Shown piece by piece: positions 51,801 to 60,256 of a stretch of DNA of 64,000 bases; the stretch's first letter is position 1; every line of letters begins with the position of its first letter. Source of the stretch: Schaalia odontolytica (GTDB taxonomy: Bacteria; Actinomycetota; Actinomycetes; Actinomycetales; Actinomycetaceae); NCBI RefSeq assembly GCF_031191545.1, contig NZ_CP133472.1, positions 62,001-126,000 of the forward strand, read 5' to 3'. The notes under the pieces were generated by a model. That model saw only the letters and a program-made list of their open reading frames with translations. It did not search any database and was not told the DNA's origin. The position numbers and the translations under genes are program-made.

Positions 51801-54800
51801 CCGGCGTGACCTCCGTGTCCGTCGCCGGTGACACCGTCGACGCGCTGCCCGTGATGGTGCCCTCCGAGAAGTCTGTCTTCGGAGAGGCCCACTACTCCTT
51901 CACACTGGCCCCCACCCTGGGCTTCGACCACGCTGAGGCCACCGGCGCTGCCCTTCCGGCCTCGTACGAGCTGGCCGCCTGGGCTCCCGACGCCCTGCTC
52001 GGCCCGGCGTGGCCCGCGATCTACGCGGCCCTGGGATCGGCCATCCACGACGATTACCCGGTCATTGAGGGCCTGCTCAACGCCGTCCACCTGGATCACT
52101 CGATCACGCTGGAGGCCACGCCCGAGCAGATGCTCGCGCGCGGTATCACCTCGATCGACGTGACCAGCCACGTGGCCGCCGTCGATGAGTCTTCCTCCGG
52201 TCGTATCGTCACGGTCGCCCTCGAGCTGACATCGAACGGCCAGTATGTGGGCTCGACTCAGGAGCGCTTCGCGATCCGTGGCCGCGCCACCGGCAACCGC
52301 GCTCCCTCCGAGGCCGCGCCCTTCGGCGGTGCGAACGTCGAGGTCGTGGACACGCCGCGCTCGGTCCTGCGCCGAGTGAGCGTCAAGGCCCCCGACGACA
52401 TGACGCCCTTCGCGATCGTGTCGGGCGACTACAACCCGATCCACACCTCCTACGCGGCCGCCAAGGTCGCTGGCATGGACGCTCCGCTCGTGCACGGCAT
52501 GTGGCTGTCGGCCACCGCTCAGCACGCGGCCGAGGCCGTCGTCGCCGATCAGGGCGGCGCGCAGATCGCGGGTTGGACGTACTACATGTACGGCACCGTC
52601 GACCTGAACGACGAGGTCGAGATCACCGTTGAGCGCGTGGGTCGCGTCGTTGGCGGCGGCCTGTCCCTCGAAGTCACCTGCCGCATCAACAAGCAGGTTG
52701 TCTCTCGCGCGTCGGCCTACACCTTTGCCCCGAAGGTCGCCTACGTCTACCCGGGTCAGGGAATCCAGAGCGCCGGCATGGGCCTGGACGAGCGCACGAA
52801 GTCCAAGGCCGTGGACGAGGTCTGGCGCCGCGCCGACGCACACACCCGCTCCGCGATGGGCTTCTCCATCCTGGCGATCGTGCGTGACAACCCGACCGAG
52901 ATCGTGGCGCGCGGCGTGACCTACCGTCACCCCGAGGGCGTCCTGAACCTCACGCAGTTCACGCAGGTCGCACTCGCGACGCTGGCGATCGGCCAGACGG
53001 CCCGCATGCGCGAAGAAGGAGTCCTGGTTCCCGGCGCTGCCTTCGCCGGCCATTCCCTCGGCGAGTACGACGCGCTGGCCGCCTACGCCGACGTTTTCCC
53101 GCTTGAGACCGTCCTTGATCTGGTCTTCCAGCGCGGCTCCACGATGCACTCCCTCGTGCCTCGCGACGAGCGTGGCCGTTCGAACTACCGTATGGGTGCC
53201 CTGCGTCCGAACCAGTTCGGCATCGACGACGCCCACGTCCTCGAGTACGTGGCGTCCGTCGCCGAGGCCTCGGGCGAGTTCCTCCAGATCGTGAACTTCA
53301 ACCTGGCTGGCCAGCAGTACGCGGTCGCCGGCACGGTCGCGGGTCTGAAGGCCCTCGAGGCCGATGCCACCAAGCGCGCCGCCGAGCAGGGTGGCAAGCG
53401 CCCCTTCATGTACGTTCCCGGCATCGACGTGCCCTTCCACTCCAGCGTCCTGCGCGGCGGCGTGGCGGACTTCCGCACGAAGGTCGACGAGCGTCTGCCC
53501 GAGCAGATCGATCCCGCTAAGCTCGTGGGTCGCTACATTCCCAACCTGGTGGCGCGTCCCTTTGAGCTCACCCGCGAGTTCGCCCAGTCCATCCTGGACG
53601 AGGTTCCCTCCGAGACCGTGCGTGAGCTGCTCGAGACGGAGGGCGCGTGGGACGCAGCCTTGGCCAACCCCGGCCAGCTGACCCGCACCCTGCTCATCGA
53701 GCTCCTGTGCTGGCAGTTCGCATCCCCGGTGCGCTGGATTGAGACGCAGCGCGTGCTGCTCTCGACCGAACAGGCCGCCCCCGGTGTTGCCGGCCTGGGT
53801 GTCGAGCAGGTCATCGAGGTGGGCCTGGGTGCCGCCCCGACACTGGCGAACCTGGCTGCCCGCACTCTCCTCGCTCCCGAGTTCGCTCTCTCGCGCGTCG
53901 ACGTCTTCAACGTCCAGCGCGACGAGTCCCGCGTCTACGCGACCGACGTCGCCGTGATCGAGGAGGACGACGACGATGAGATCACGCCGGCTGCTCCCGC
54001 CGCCGAGGCTGCTCCGGCTCCCGCTCCGGCTGCCCCCGCTGCCGAGGCCGCTGCGGCCCCCGCGCCCGCAGCTCCGAGCGGCGGTCCCTCGGGTGCCGAC
54101 GTCGCGGACCTGCCCTTCACGGCGTCCTCCGCGATTGTGGCCCTGCTGGCCCTGTCCGCAAAGATCCGCATCGACGAGGTCGGTGCCACCGACACGACCG
54201 AGTCGCTGACCAACGGCGTGTCCTCGCGTCGCAACCAGCTGCTCATGGACATGTCTTCCGAGCTGGGCCTGAACTCCATCGACGGCGCCGGCGAGGCGGA
54301 CGTGGCCACGCTGTCCGCCACGGTCGACAAGGCTGCCAAGGGTTACAAGCCCTTCGGCCCAGTCCTGGCCGAAGCCGTCAAGGAGCGCACCCGCAAGCTC
54401 TTCGGTGCCGCCGGCGTGAAGGCCAACCGCATCTCTGAGCGCGTCACGGGCACATGGCAGCTGGGCGCAGGCTGGGCCCAGCACGTCACCGCCGAGATCG
54501 TCCTGGGCACCCGCGAGGGTGCCTCGACCCGCGACGGGGACCTGGCGACACTGCCCATGGATGCCCCGACGAACGCCGCCGGGGTCGATGCCCTCATCGA
54601 CGCTGCCGTGGCCGCCGTCGCGGCCCGCGAAGGCATCGCCGTGTCCCTGCCCAGCGCCGGTGGTTCCGCTGGCGGCGGTGTGGTCGACTCCGCCGCGCTG
54701 GACGCCTACGCTTCCTCCGTCACCGGTGAGGACGGTGTCCTGGCCAAGATCGCTCGCACGATCCTGTCCGATCTGGGACTGAACACCCCCGCCCCCACCG

Positions 54801-57800
54801 AGGAGGAGGCCAACGACGACGCTCGCGTCATCGATGCGGTCGCCGCCGAGCTGGGTTCTGGCTGGGTCGACCTGGTTGCCCCTCGCTTCGACGCCGCACG
54901 CGCCGTCCTGCTGGACGACCGCTGGGCCTCCGCCCGTGAGGACGTCGCCCGCTTCGTCGCCGAAGGAACCCTCGCCGATGGCGCGTCCTTCGTCGGCACC
55001 GGCCGAGCCGTGGCCGAGCAGGCCTCGTACTGGGCCAAGCGCCTGCGCGCCGAGGGCGATGCTGATCGTGCTGCTCGCCTGGAGCAGATCGCCGCCGACG
55101 CGCTGTCCTCCGCCGCCGACCTGCCCTACGCGAACGACGTCGCAGTGGTCACGGGTATGACCCCCGCCTCCATCGGTGGCGCAGTCGTGGGCGGTCTGCT
55201 CGCCGGTGGTGCGACGGTGATCGCGACCTCCTCGTCGATTTCCGCCTCACGTCTGGCCTTCGCCAAGGACCTCTACCGTACGCACGCGGCGGGCGGCGCG
55301 AAGCTGTGGCTGGTTCCCGCCAACCTGGCCTCCTACCGCGACGTGGACGCGCTCGTGGAGTGGATCGGCACCGAGCAGACCAAGTCCGTGGGTGCCGACG
55401 TGAAGGTGACCAAGGAAGCCCTGGTCCCGACGCTGTTCTACCCCTTCGCGGCTCCGCGGGTCTCGGGCACGCTGGCTGACGCCGGTGCCGCCTCCGAGAA
55501 CCAGATGCGCCTGCTGCTCTGGAGCGTCGAGCGTTCCATCGCGGGCCTGTGCGCGATCGGTTCCGACACCCACGCCGACCACCGCCTGCACGTCGTGCTC
55601 CCCGGTTCCCCCAACCGCGGTATCTTCGGCGGCGACGGGGCGTACGCCGAGGCCAAGGCCTCCTTCGATGCGATCGCGACCCGCTGGGCGGCCGAGCCGA
55701 TCTGGGGTTCGCGTGTGTCCATCGCTCACCCGCGTATCGGCTGGGTGCGCGGCACCGGCCTCATGGGCGGCAACGACCCGATGGTCGCGGCCGTCGAGGC
55801 TGCGGGAGTTCGCACCTGGTCGACGGAAGAGATGGCCGAGCAGCTGCTGAACCTGTCGAGCGCCGATGTTCGCGCCCGGGCCGCCTCCGCCCCCGTGGAC
55901 GCGGACCTCACCGGTGGCTTGGACTCCTCCATCGACCTGCGCGCCCTGCGCGCCCAGGCCGAGGCCTCCGCCCCCGAGAGTGCCCCCGCAGACAAGGCTG
56001 CGACCGTGTCCGCGCTGCCCTCGCCCTCGCAGGTGACTGTGCCGCACGTCGAGCCTGGCCAGTGGGGTGACACCACCGCGTCGCTGGCCGACACTGTCGT
56101 CATCGTTGGTCACGGCGAGGTCGGCCCGTGGGGCAGCGCCCGTACCCGCGTCCAGGCCGAGCTCGGTATCCGCACCGATGGCAGCGTCGAGCTGACCCCC
56201 GCGGGCGTGCTCGAGCTGGCGTGGATGACCGGCCTGCTGACCTGGTCGGACACCCCCGTGGGTGGCTGGTATGACAAGGACGACCAGCTAGTTCCTGAGT
56301 CGGAGATCTTCGATCGCTACCGCGACGAGGTCGTGGCCCGCTCCGGCGTGCGCTTCTTCCACGACGACGGCCCACTGCACGACGGCTACACGCCCGAGTC
56401 CGCGATGGTCTTCCTGGACCGCGACATCACGTTCACGGTTGAAGACGAGGAAGAGGCACGCTCCTACGCCGAGGCTGACCCGCAGTTCACCGTGGTCGAG
56501 CAGACGGCCTTCGGCGAGTGGCAGGTGACCCGCAAGTCCGGTGCCCAGGTGCGCGTGCCGCGTCGTGCGACGCTGAACCGCCGCATCGGTGGCCTGTTCC
56601 CCACGGACTTCGATCCGGCTCGCTGGGGCATCCCAGCCTCGATGCTCGACTCGATCGATCCGATCGCCGTGTGGAACCTGGTTTCGGCCGTGGACGCTTT
56701 CGTGTCCGCTGGTTTCAGCCCCGCCGAGCTGCTGCGCGTCGTTCACCCGGCGACCGTTGCTTCCACGCAGGGCACCGGCTTCGGTGGCATGCGTTCGATG
56801 CACAAGCTGTTCGTTGACCGCTTCCTGGGAGAGGATTACCCGCAGGACATCCTGCAGGAGACCCTGCCCAACGTCGTGGCTGCGCACACCATGCAGTCCT
56901 ATGTGGGCGGCTACGGCTCGATGATCAACCCGGTCGGTGCGTGCGCGACCGCCGCGGTCTCCATCGAAGAGGGTCTCGACAAGATCAAGGCAGGCAAGGC
57001 CGACTTCGTCGTGGCCGGCGCGATCGACGACATCCAAGTCGAATCGATCGTGGGCTTCGGCGCGATGAACGCGACGGCGAACTCGAATGAGCTGCTCGCT
57101 CGTGGCATCTCCTCGCGCTTCGTCTCGCGTGCTAACGACCGCCGCCGCGGCGGCTTTGTCGAGGCACAGGGCGGCGGCACCGTGCTGCTGACCCGCGCCT
57201 CGGTGGCCCTCGATATGAACCTGCCGGTTCTGGCTGTTGTGGCACACACGCAGACCTTCAGCGACGGCGCGCACACCTCGATTCCGGCACCCGGCCTGGG
57301 CGCACTCGCGGTGGCCCGCGGCGGAGCCGACTCGGTCATTGCCCGCAACCTCGCGGAGCTGGGCGTGGGCATCGACGACGTGGCCTTCGTGTCCAAGCAC
57401 GACACGTCCACGAACGCCAACGACCCCAACGAGTCCGACCTGCACACCCGCGTCGGCATGGCGCTGGGCCGCACTCCGGGTAACCCGCTGCTCGTCATCT
57501 CGCAGAAGACCCTCACGGGCCACGCGAAGGGTGGTGCCTGCGTGTTCCAGGTCGGCGGCATCATCGACGTGTTCCGCACGGGTCTGATCCCCGCGAACGT
57601 CGCGCTGGACTGCGTCGACGACGCGATGGAAAAGTACAGCCCGCTCGTGTGGCTGCGTTCCCCGCTCAACCTGTCCTCTCGTGGACCGGTGCGCGCGGCG
57701 TTCGCGACCTCGCTTGGCTTCGGACACGTCTCCGGCTTCCTGGCACTGGTCAACCCGGCCGCCTTCGAGGCCATCGTGGAGCGCGAGGCCGGACGTGAGC

Positions 57801-58036
57801 GCCTCGAAGCGTGGCGCGCAGCGTCAGATCGCCGACTGCGCAACGGCCAGCGCCACATCGAGATGGGCATGCTGGGTCACGCCCCGCTGTTCACCTCGGT
57901 CGAGGGTCGCCGTCTGCCCGACGACCCGGCTGCCGGTGTCGCGGGTGACGCTCACGAGGTCGAGGCCGCGATCCTGCTGGATCCTGCTGCTCGCCTGGGC
58001 GAGGACGGCTTCTACCACCTGCCGGAAGACAAGTGA
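48809..58036 (+). CDS. fas: Type I fatty acid synthase
   Basis: This single-chain multifunctional synthase of 3075 residues has the domain order of mycobacterial/corynebacterial FAS I. Acetyltransferase: active Ser126 in FEGHSQGV. Enoyl reductase: from about 395, LLAGMTPTTVDPEIVAAAANAG. Dehydratase hot-dog: near 1206, DYNPIHTSYAAAK...VHGMW. Malonyl/palmitoyl transferase: Ser1416 in GHSLGEYDAL. An Ala/Pro-rich linker (~1730-1765) leads to the carrier domain, whose phosphopantetheine serine is probably Ser1805 in NGVSSRRNQLL. Ketoreductase: near 2110, VAVVTGMTPASIGGAVVGGLLAGGA. Ketosynthase: Cys2712 in VGACATAAVS, with His in SKHDTSTN and KTLTGHAKGG. I use ATG 48809, with GAAGGAAAG upstream. 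It makes long-chain acyl-CoA from acetyl- and malonyl-CoA. No domain appears broken. Confidence 0.98.
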   Translation: MSFVSSLNETPYALTFAGQATPWRAALDEIAHDPEIAAIVAGVIKASDQVLSPVRRSLATQSVAALPFAIPAEAGEEAVTRAVGGPDEAALSVPGIVAAQLAALIDLTRAGLNIVGNQPTAFEGHSQGVLGVEIARAWIAGDEARAASVFALARLIGAAAARVTRRARAPHAGDATYMVSVRGVSDALLERIIASLPSTSHPVSIALRNDTDTHVVSGAPNDLASLVAAIERAAAKDKAAHDAHERGGRPLTPVCEYLPVYVPFHSPMLADALALVDEWAAQCGIDAELAHTLASAVLTTPVDWPAQIRAAAESGATWIVDMGPGATTVRMTRALVEGTGVGVVAAGTAADRDQVATPGWAPEPGTDWSHLRPGLVTLPDGKTVVDTAFSRLTGRSPVLLAGMTPTTVDPEIVAAAANAGFWAEMAGGGQVTEEVYNENLAGLRAQLRPGHTAEFNSMFLDRYLWNLQFGQARIVSRSRASGAPIDGVVVSAGIPEQDEALALIEQLRADGFPYVAFKPGTVDQIRKVIAIAREADPIKVIVQVEDGHSGGHHSWEDLSDLLLATYAQLRAQSNIVLTVGGGIGTPERAADFLTGDWSARYGRPPMPVDGVLVGTAAMTTKEAHTTKAVKELLVATPGVPDSDDLGGWVGEGQTRGGMTSGLSHLRADMHEVSNAAAAAARIIAEIGSDGAQVRARKDEIVEILSHTAKPYFGDLEEMTYEAWVRRFADLSYPWVDPTWQIRYHDLLQRVEARLAPVDHGEVETLFPSVEDAADAHAAADRLMAAYPNAATTHVTPIDAAWFPALCRSYPKPMPFVPILDDDLIRWWGQDCLWQAQDERYTADQVRIIPGPVSVAGIDRVDEPVASLLGRFEAAAAERLAASGTIATPVAARLGNGKPAATREEWLRKVPFISWTGHLMTNPAAILDEERVSLNPTDTGVDMVIHLDTAWDNDPRGTEKHAVRELVFPLVLSGEDGAVPVIDEAKLPQHMYAMLAATAGVTSVSVAGDTVDALPVMVPSEKSVFGEAHYSFTLAPTLGFDHAEATGAALPASYELAAWAPDALLGPAWPAIYAALGSAIHDDYPVIEGLLNAVHLDHSITLEATPEQMLARGITSIDVTSHVAAVDESSSGRIVTVALELTSNGQYVGSTQERFAIRGRATGNRAPSEAAPFGGANVEVVDTPRSVLRRVSVKAPDDMTPFAIVSGDYNPIHTSYAAAKVAGMDAPLVHGMWLSATAQHAAEAVVADQGGAQIAGWTYYMYGTVDLNDEVEITVERVGRVVGGGLSLEVTCRINKQVVSRASAYTFAPKVAYVYPGQGIQSAGMGLDERTKSKAVDEVWRRADAHTRSAMGFSILAIVRDNPTEIVARGVTYRHPEGVLNLTQFTQVALATLAIGQTARMREEGVLVPGAAFAGHSLGEYDALAAYADVFPLETVLDLVFQRGSTMHSLVPRDERGRSNYRMGALRPNQFGIDDAHVLEYVASVAEASGEFLQIVNFNLAGQQYAVAGTVAGLKALEADATKRAAEQGGKRPFMYVPGIDVPFHSSVLRGGVADFRTKVDERLPEQIDPAKLVGRYIPNLVARPFELTREFAQSILDEVPSETVRELLETEGAWDAALANPGQLTRTLLIELLCWQFASPVRWIETQRVLLSTEQAAPGVAGLGVEQVIEVGLGAAPTLANLAARTLLAPEFALSRVDVFNVQRDESRVYATDVAVIEEDDDDEITPAAPAAEAAPAPAPAAPAAEAAAAPAPAAPSGGPSGADVADLPFTASSAIVALLALSAKIRIDEVGATDTTESLTNGVSSRRNQLLMDMSSELGLNSIDGAGEADVATLSATVDKAAKGYKPFGPVLAEAVKERTRKLFGAAGVKANRISERVTGTWQLGAGWAQHVTAEIVLGTREGASTRDGDLATLPMDAPTNAAGVDALIDAAVAAVAAREGIAVSLPSAGGSAGGGVVDSAALDAYASSVTGEDGVLAKIARTILSDLGLNTPAPTEEEANDDARVIDAVAAELGSGWVDLVAPRFDAARAVLLDDRWASAREDVARFVAEGTLADGASFVGTGRAVAEQASYWAKRLRAEGDADRAARLEQIAADALSSAADLPYANDVAVVTGMTPASIGGAVVGGLLAGGATVIATSSSISASRLAFAKDLYRTHAAGGAKLWLVPANLASYRDVDALVEWIGTEQTKSVGADVKVTKEALVPTLFYPFAAPRVSGTLADAGAASENQMRLLLWSVERSIAGLCAIGSDTHADHRLHVVLPGSPNRGIFGGDGAYAEAKASFDAIATRWAAEPIWGSRVSIAHPRIGWVRGTGLMGGNDPMVAAVEAAGVRTWSTEEMAEQLLNLSSADVRARAASAPVDADLTGGLDSSIDLRALRAQAEASAPESAPADKAATVSALPSPSQVTVPHVEPGQWGDTTASLADTVVIVGHGEVGPWGSARTRVQAELGIRTDGSVELTPAGVLELAWMTGLLTWSDTPVGGWYDKDDQLVPESEIFDRYRDEVVARSGVRFFHDDGPLHDGYTPESAMVFLDRDITFTVEDEEEARSYAEADPQFTVVEQTAFGEWQVTRKSGAQVRVPRRATLNRRIGGLFPTDFDPARWGIPASMLDSIDPIAVWNLVSAVDAFVSAGFSPAELLRVVHPATVASTQGTGFGGMRSMHKLFVDRFLGEDYPQDILQETLPNVVAAHTMQSYVGGYGSMINPVGACATAAVSIEEGLDKIKAGKADFVVAGAIDDIQVESIVGFGAMNATANSNELLARGISSRFVSRANDRRRGGFVEAQGGGTVLLTRASVALDMNLPVLAVVAHTQTFSDGAHTSIPAPGLGALAVARGGADSVIARNLAELGVGIDDVAFVSKHDTSTNANDPNESDLHTRVGMALGRTPGNPLLVISQKTLTGHAKGGACVFQVGGIIDVFRTGLIPANVALDCVDDAMEKYSPLVWLRSPLNLSSRGPVRAAFATSLGFGHVSGFLALVNPAAFEAIVEREAGRERLEAWRAASDRRLRNGQRHIEMGMLGHAPLFTSVEGRRLPDDPAAGVAGDAHEVEAAILLDPAARLGEDGFYHLPEDK

Positions 58037-58039
58037 GCG

Positions 58040-58504
58040 ATGCGCGGGCTCGGCGTTGACCTGGTCTCCCTCCCTGAGTTTGCCGCTCAGGTGAGGGAGC
58101 CGGGTTCGGCCTTCCTCAGCGGCGTCCTGACGCCTAGGGAGGCCCGCCGGGTCCGCGCCCGCGCCGGTGCCACCTCCGGTGCCCAGCCCGGTTCCGCCCG
58201 CTTTGACGAGGCAGTTGCCCGCCACGCGGGCGGCCTGTGGGCGGTGAAGGAAGCCTTCATTAAGGCGTGGTCGTGCGCGCTGTTTGGTTCTCCTCCCCCA
58301 ATCGGTGCCGACGAGGTGGACTGGCGCGAGATCGAGGTCATCAACGACGAGTGGAACCGCCCCGCTCTGGCTCTGCACGGACGCATCGGTGCAGCATGCG
58401 AGGAGTCACTCGGAGCGCCCTCCACGTGGAAGGTGCTCGTGTCCATCAGCCACGACGGGACGAGCGCCATCGCGCAGGTTGCGGTCGTGGACGTGCCCGC
58501 CTAG
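58040..58504 (+). CDS. acpS: Holo-ACP synthase
   Basis: This phosphopantetheinyl transferase of 154 residues activates the carrier domain of FAS I. It has the N-terminal metal site MRGLGVDLVSLPEF (Asp7), the loop LWAVKEAFIKAW (Glu) near residue 70 and VLVSISHDGTSAIAQV near the end. It starts 3 nt after the fas stop and completes the operon. In mycobacteria acpS likewise follows fas. The last 4 nt overlap the 3' end of the convergent SSB-like gene, leaving no room for a terminator between them. Confidence 0.95.
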   Translation: MRGLGVDLVSLPEFAAQVREPGSAFLSGVLTPREARRVRARAGATSGAQPGSARFDEAVARHAGGLWAVKEAFIKAWSCALFGSPPPIGADEVDWREIEVINDEWNRPALALHGRIGAACEESLGAPSTWKVLVSISHDGTSAIAQVAVVDVPA

Positions 58505-59289
58505 GCGACATCGGGCGGCGCGTCCGCGCCGCCGTCAATAGGCTCGAGCTCCTCGCTTTTCGGTGCCTCAGCACCGGCGCGATCCAGCGCCGAATAGTCG
58601 AAGCACGACGAGCTACTCTCACCCAGTCCCGAGGAATCCTCCTTGCATCCCGTGTGTTCCTCCAACGTGACCGCAGGAGTGAGGGTGCCTTGAGCATCGG
58701 CACTCGGAGCATGAATCGTGGGTACGATGCCCGGGGTCCTTGAATCATCCAGTGGGATGCCTGTCCCCTCGCCTGGCGCGACCGCTTGGGAGTGCGGCTC
58801 GTGCGTCAGCTCGCCCTGGGCACTCCCGGCTTGGGACGTGACCTGGGAATCCGACCCCGCCCTCGTCGAGTAGGGATCCCCCTCCGTCCCGCCCGCCGCG
58901 ACGTCGGTCGAGTGCGTGCCATTTTTCGTGAACTGGGAGGTCCCCCGTGCCAGATCGTGGCCGACCGAGGAGGCCCGGTAGACGATCGATGATCTGACCT
59001 GCCCCGCCCCGTCGATCCAACCGTTGGGCACGGGGCGGGCGACCACGATGACGGGGTCGCCTTTGCGGCAGCTGCGAAACACGTTGGCTGCTAGGGTGTC
59101 CCAGGTTTCGACCGTGTACCAGTAGGCACCGTCCTCCACGTAGGAGGCCTTACCCGTCCCGGTGTCACTCGTGAAGCGCCATTTCGTGATCGCGAGTCGG
59201 AAGGTTGTCACGCAGATGTCACCCTTGACGTGCTTCATCATGGGTTCCGATCCGATTCGCCCCTTCAGGGTCGTCGATATGTCCTGCAT
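58501..59289 (-). CDS. SSB-like OB-fold protein with a long disordered tail
   Basis: This 262-residue protein has an N-terminal OB-fold (about residues 1-115) resembling single-stranded DNA-binding protein: TLKGRIGSEPMMKHVKG, VTTFRLAITKWRF, WYTVETWDTLAANVFRSCRKGDPVIVVARPV and IVYRASSVGHDLARGTSQF. The remaining ~145 residues are Ser/Thr/Gly/Glu-rich and probably unstructured. The C-terminus (GGADAPPDVA) lacks the DDDIPF-type acidic tip through which replicative SSB recruits partners, so it is probably a paralogue and not the housekeeping SSB. ATG 59289 has AAAGGATG upstream. The promoter region carries phased TCCACAGG boxes shared with the unknown gene at 22309. A role in uptake, recombination or repair of single strands is inference. 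Confidence 0.85.
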   Translation of the reverse strand: MQDISTTLKGRIGSEPMMKHVKGDICVTTFRLAITKWRFTSDTGTGKASYVEDGAYWYTVETWDTLAANVFRSCRKGDPVIVVARPVPNGWIDGAGQVRSSIVYRASSVGHDLARGTSQFTKNGTHSTDVAAGGTEGDPYSTRAGSDSQVTSQAGSAQGELTHEPHSQAVAPGEGTGIPLDDSRTPGIVPTIHAPSADAQGTLTPAVTLEEHTGCKEDSSGLGESSSSCFDYSALDRAGAEAPKSEELEPIDGGADAPPDVA

Positions 59290-59380
59290 CGTTGCATCCT
59301 TTGTCCGTTCTGGCCGGCGCTGGCCGGATGCATCCAGGAAAGCCCCGCGAGTCGTGCCCCTCAAGCGCTCGGGCACGCCC

Positions 59381-59446
59381 TGTGGACGACGGGCGTACAA
59401 AGCGCACCCCTGTGGATAGGGCACGGCCGTCGGCACTGCCTGTGGA
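59381..59446 (-). promoter_or_regulatory. Three TCCACAGG boxes at exactly 30-bp spacing upstream of the SSB-like gene
   Basis: On the minus strand TCCACAGG begins at 59446, 59416 and 59386 (plus-strand TGTGGA at 59441, 59411 and 59381). The last box begins 97 bp before the ATG. The exact 30-bp period puts the boxes on one DNA face. They match TTRTCCACA (DnaA box) with one or two mismatches. Orientation, spacing and distance agree with the array at 22151-22217. Confidence 0.7.
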
Positions 59447-59474
59447 TGGCACTCCCGCATAGCGGGGACAGCAA

Positions 59475-59506
59475 AGCGGCGACACCGCCGTGAGGGTGCC
59501 GCCGCT
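59475..59506 (-). terminator. Hairpin after orn
   Basis: A stem of about 12 bp with one mismatch (AGCGGCG-A-CACC / GGTG-C-CGCCGCT) lies 17 nt past the orn stop, upstream of the SSB-like gene's promoter. Confidence 0.6.
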
Positions 59507-59523
59507 GGGCGTCAAGATGGAGT

Positions 59524-60162
59524 TCAGGCCTCGGTGGCCTCGCCCATCGCGGGAATGCCAAGGGCGAGGACCTCGCGGGCGACCTCACGGGCGCGCTCCG
59601 TCGTGACCGACTCGGCCGGGAACAGCACGCGGCGGTAGTACTCCAGCTCCTGAATGGACTCAAGAATGTCGGCCAGCGCGCGGTGGCCGCCGTGCTTGTC
59701 CGGCGACTCGGCGAAGGCGGCGCGGTACCAGCGCTTGGCCAGCTCCTTGATGGAGGAGACGTCCACCAGGCGGTAGTGCAGGTGGTCGGTGACGGAGGGC
59801 ATGTTGGCCTCGAGGAACATCTTGTCGGTACCCACCGAGTTGCCCGCCAGAAGTGCCTTGCCCTGCTGGGGAACGAAGCGCTTGATGTAGGACAGGACCT
59901 GTTCGGTTGCCTCCTCCATCGACACTGCCGAGGTCTGCAGGTCATCGAGCAGCCCGGAGGAGGTGTGCATGTTGCGCACGAAGTCGTTCATGTTATCGAG
60001 GGCTTCGGCGGGCGGCGTGATCAGCACGTCCATGCCGGGGTCGACGATTCGCAGGTCGCCGTCGGTGACGACCACGGCCACCTCGATGAGGGCGTCGCGC
60101 TCGACGTCCAGGCCGGTCATTTCGCAGTCAATCCAGACCAGTGGGTCTTTCAGAGTTTTCAC
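59524..60162 (-). CDS. orn: Oligoribonuclease
   Basis: This DEDDh 3'-5' exoribonuclease clears 2-5-nt RNA fragments, including pGpG. The 212-residue protein has WIDCEMTGLD near residue 10 (first Asp and Glu), LLAGNSVGTDKMFLEANMP (second Asp), and KHGGHRALADILESIQEL with the catalytic His and last Asp. This is the standard signature at normal length. The start is GTG 60162. TAACAT lies 7 nt upstream and no normally spaced ribosome-binding site is seen, so the message may be leaderless. Confidence 0.96.
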   Translation of the reverse strand: MKTLKDPLVWIDCEMTGLDVERDALIEVAVVVTDGDLRIVDPGMDVLITPPAEALDNMNDFVRNMHTSSGLLDDLQTSAVSMEEATEQVLSYIKRFVPQQGKALLAGNSVGTDKMFLEANMPSVTDHLHYRLVDVSSIKELAKRWYRAAFAESPDKHGGHRALADILESIQELEYYRRVLFPAESVTTERAREVAREVLALGIPAMGEATEA

Positions 60163-60169
60163 ACCCTCT

Positions 60170-60175
60170 ATGTTA
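60170..60175 (-). promoter_or_regulatory. -10 element, leaderless start of orn
   Basis: TAACAT on the minus strand lies 7 nt before GTG 60162. Confidence 0.4.
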
Positions 60176-60256
60176 GTGCGCTCTGGGTCATACGGTTGGG
60201 TGGGCCGAATGTGCGGTGGCCACTACTACACTAGAGGGGTATTGGAAGGAGTTCTC

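Noticed and set aside
50537-54484. A 1315-codon open frame on the minus strand opposite the FAS I gene
   Set aside because: It is a shadow of a high-GC gene with G/C-rich third positions. Its translation is Gly/Arg/Val/Asp-rich with no domain, and the plus-strand frame encodes an unmistakable FAS I.
59381-59446. Chromosomal replication origin, because of the DnaA-box-like sites
   Set aside because: There are only three sites, the surroundings are not AT-rich, and no dnaA, dnaN, recF or parAB genes are present.
59963-60256. Upstream extension of the ilvA reading frame
   Set aside because: It is the complement of orn and ends before a strong GGAAGGAG site at the true ATG 60257.
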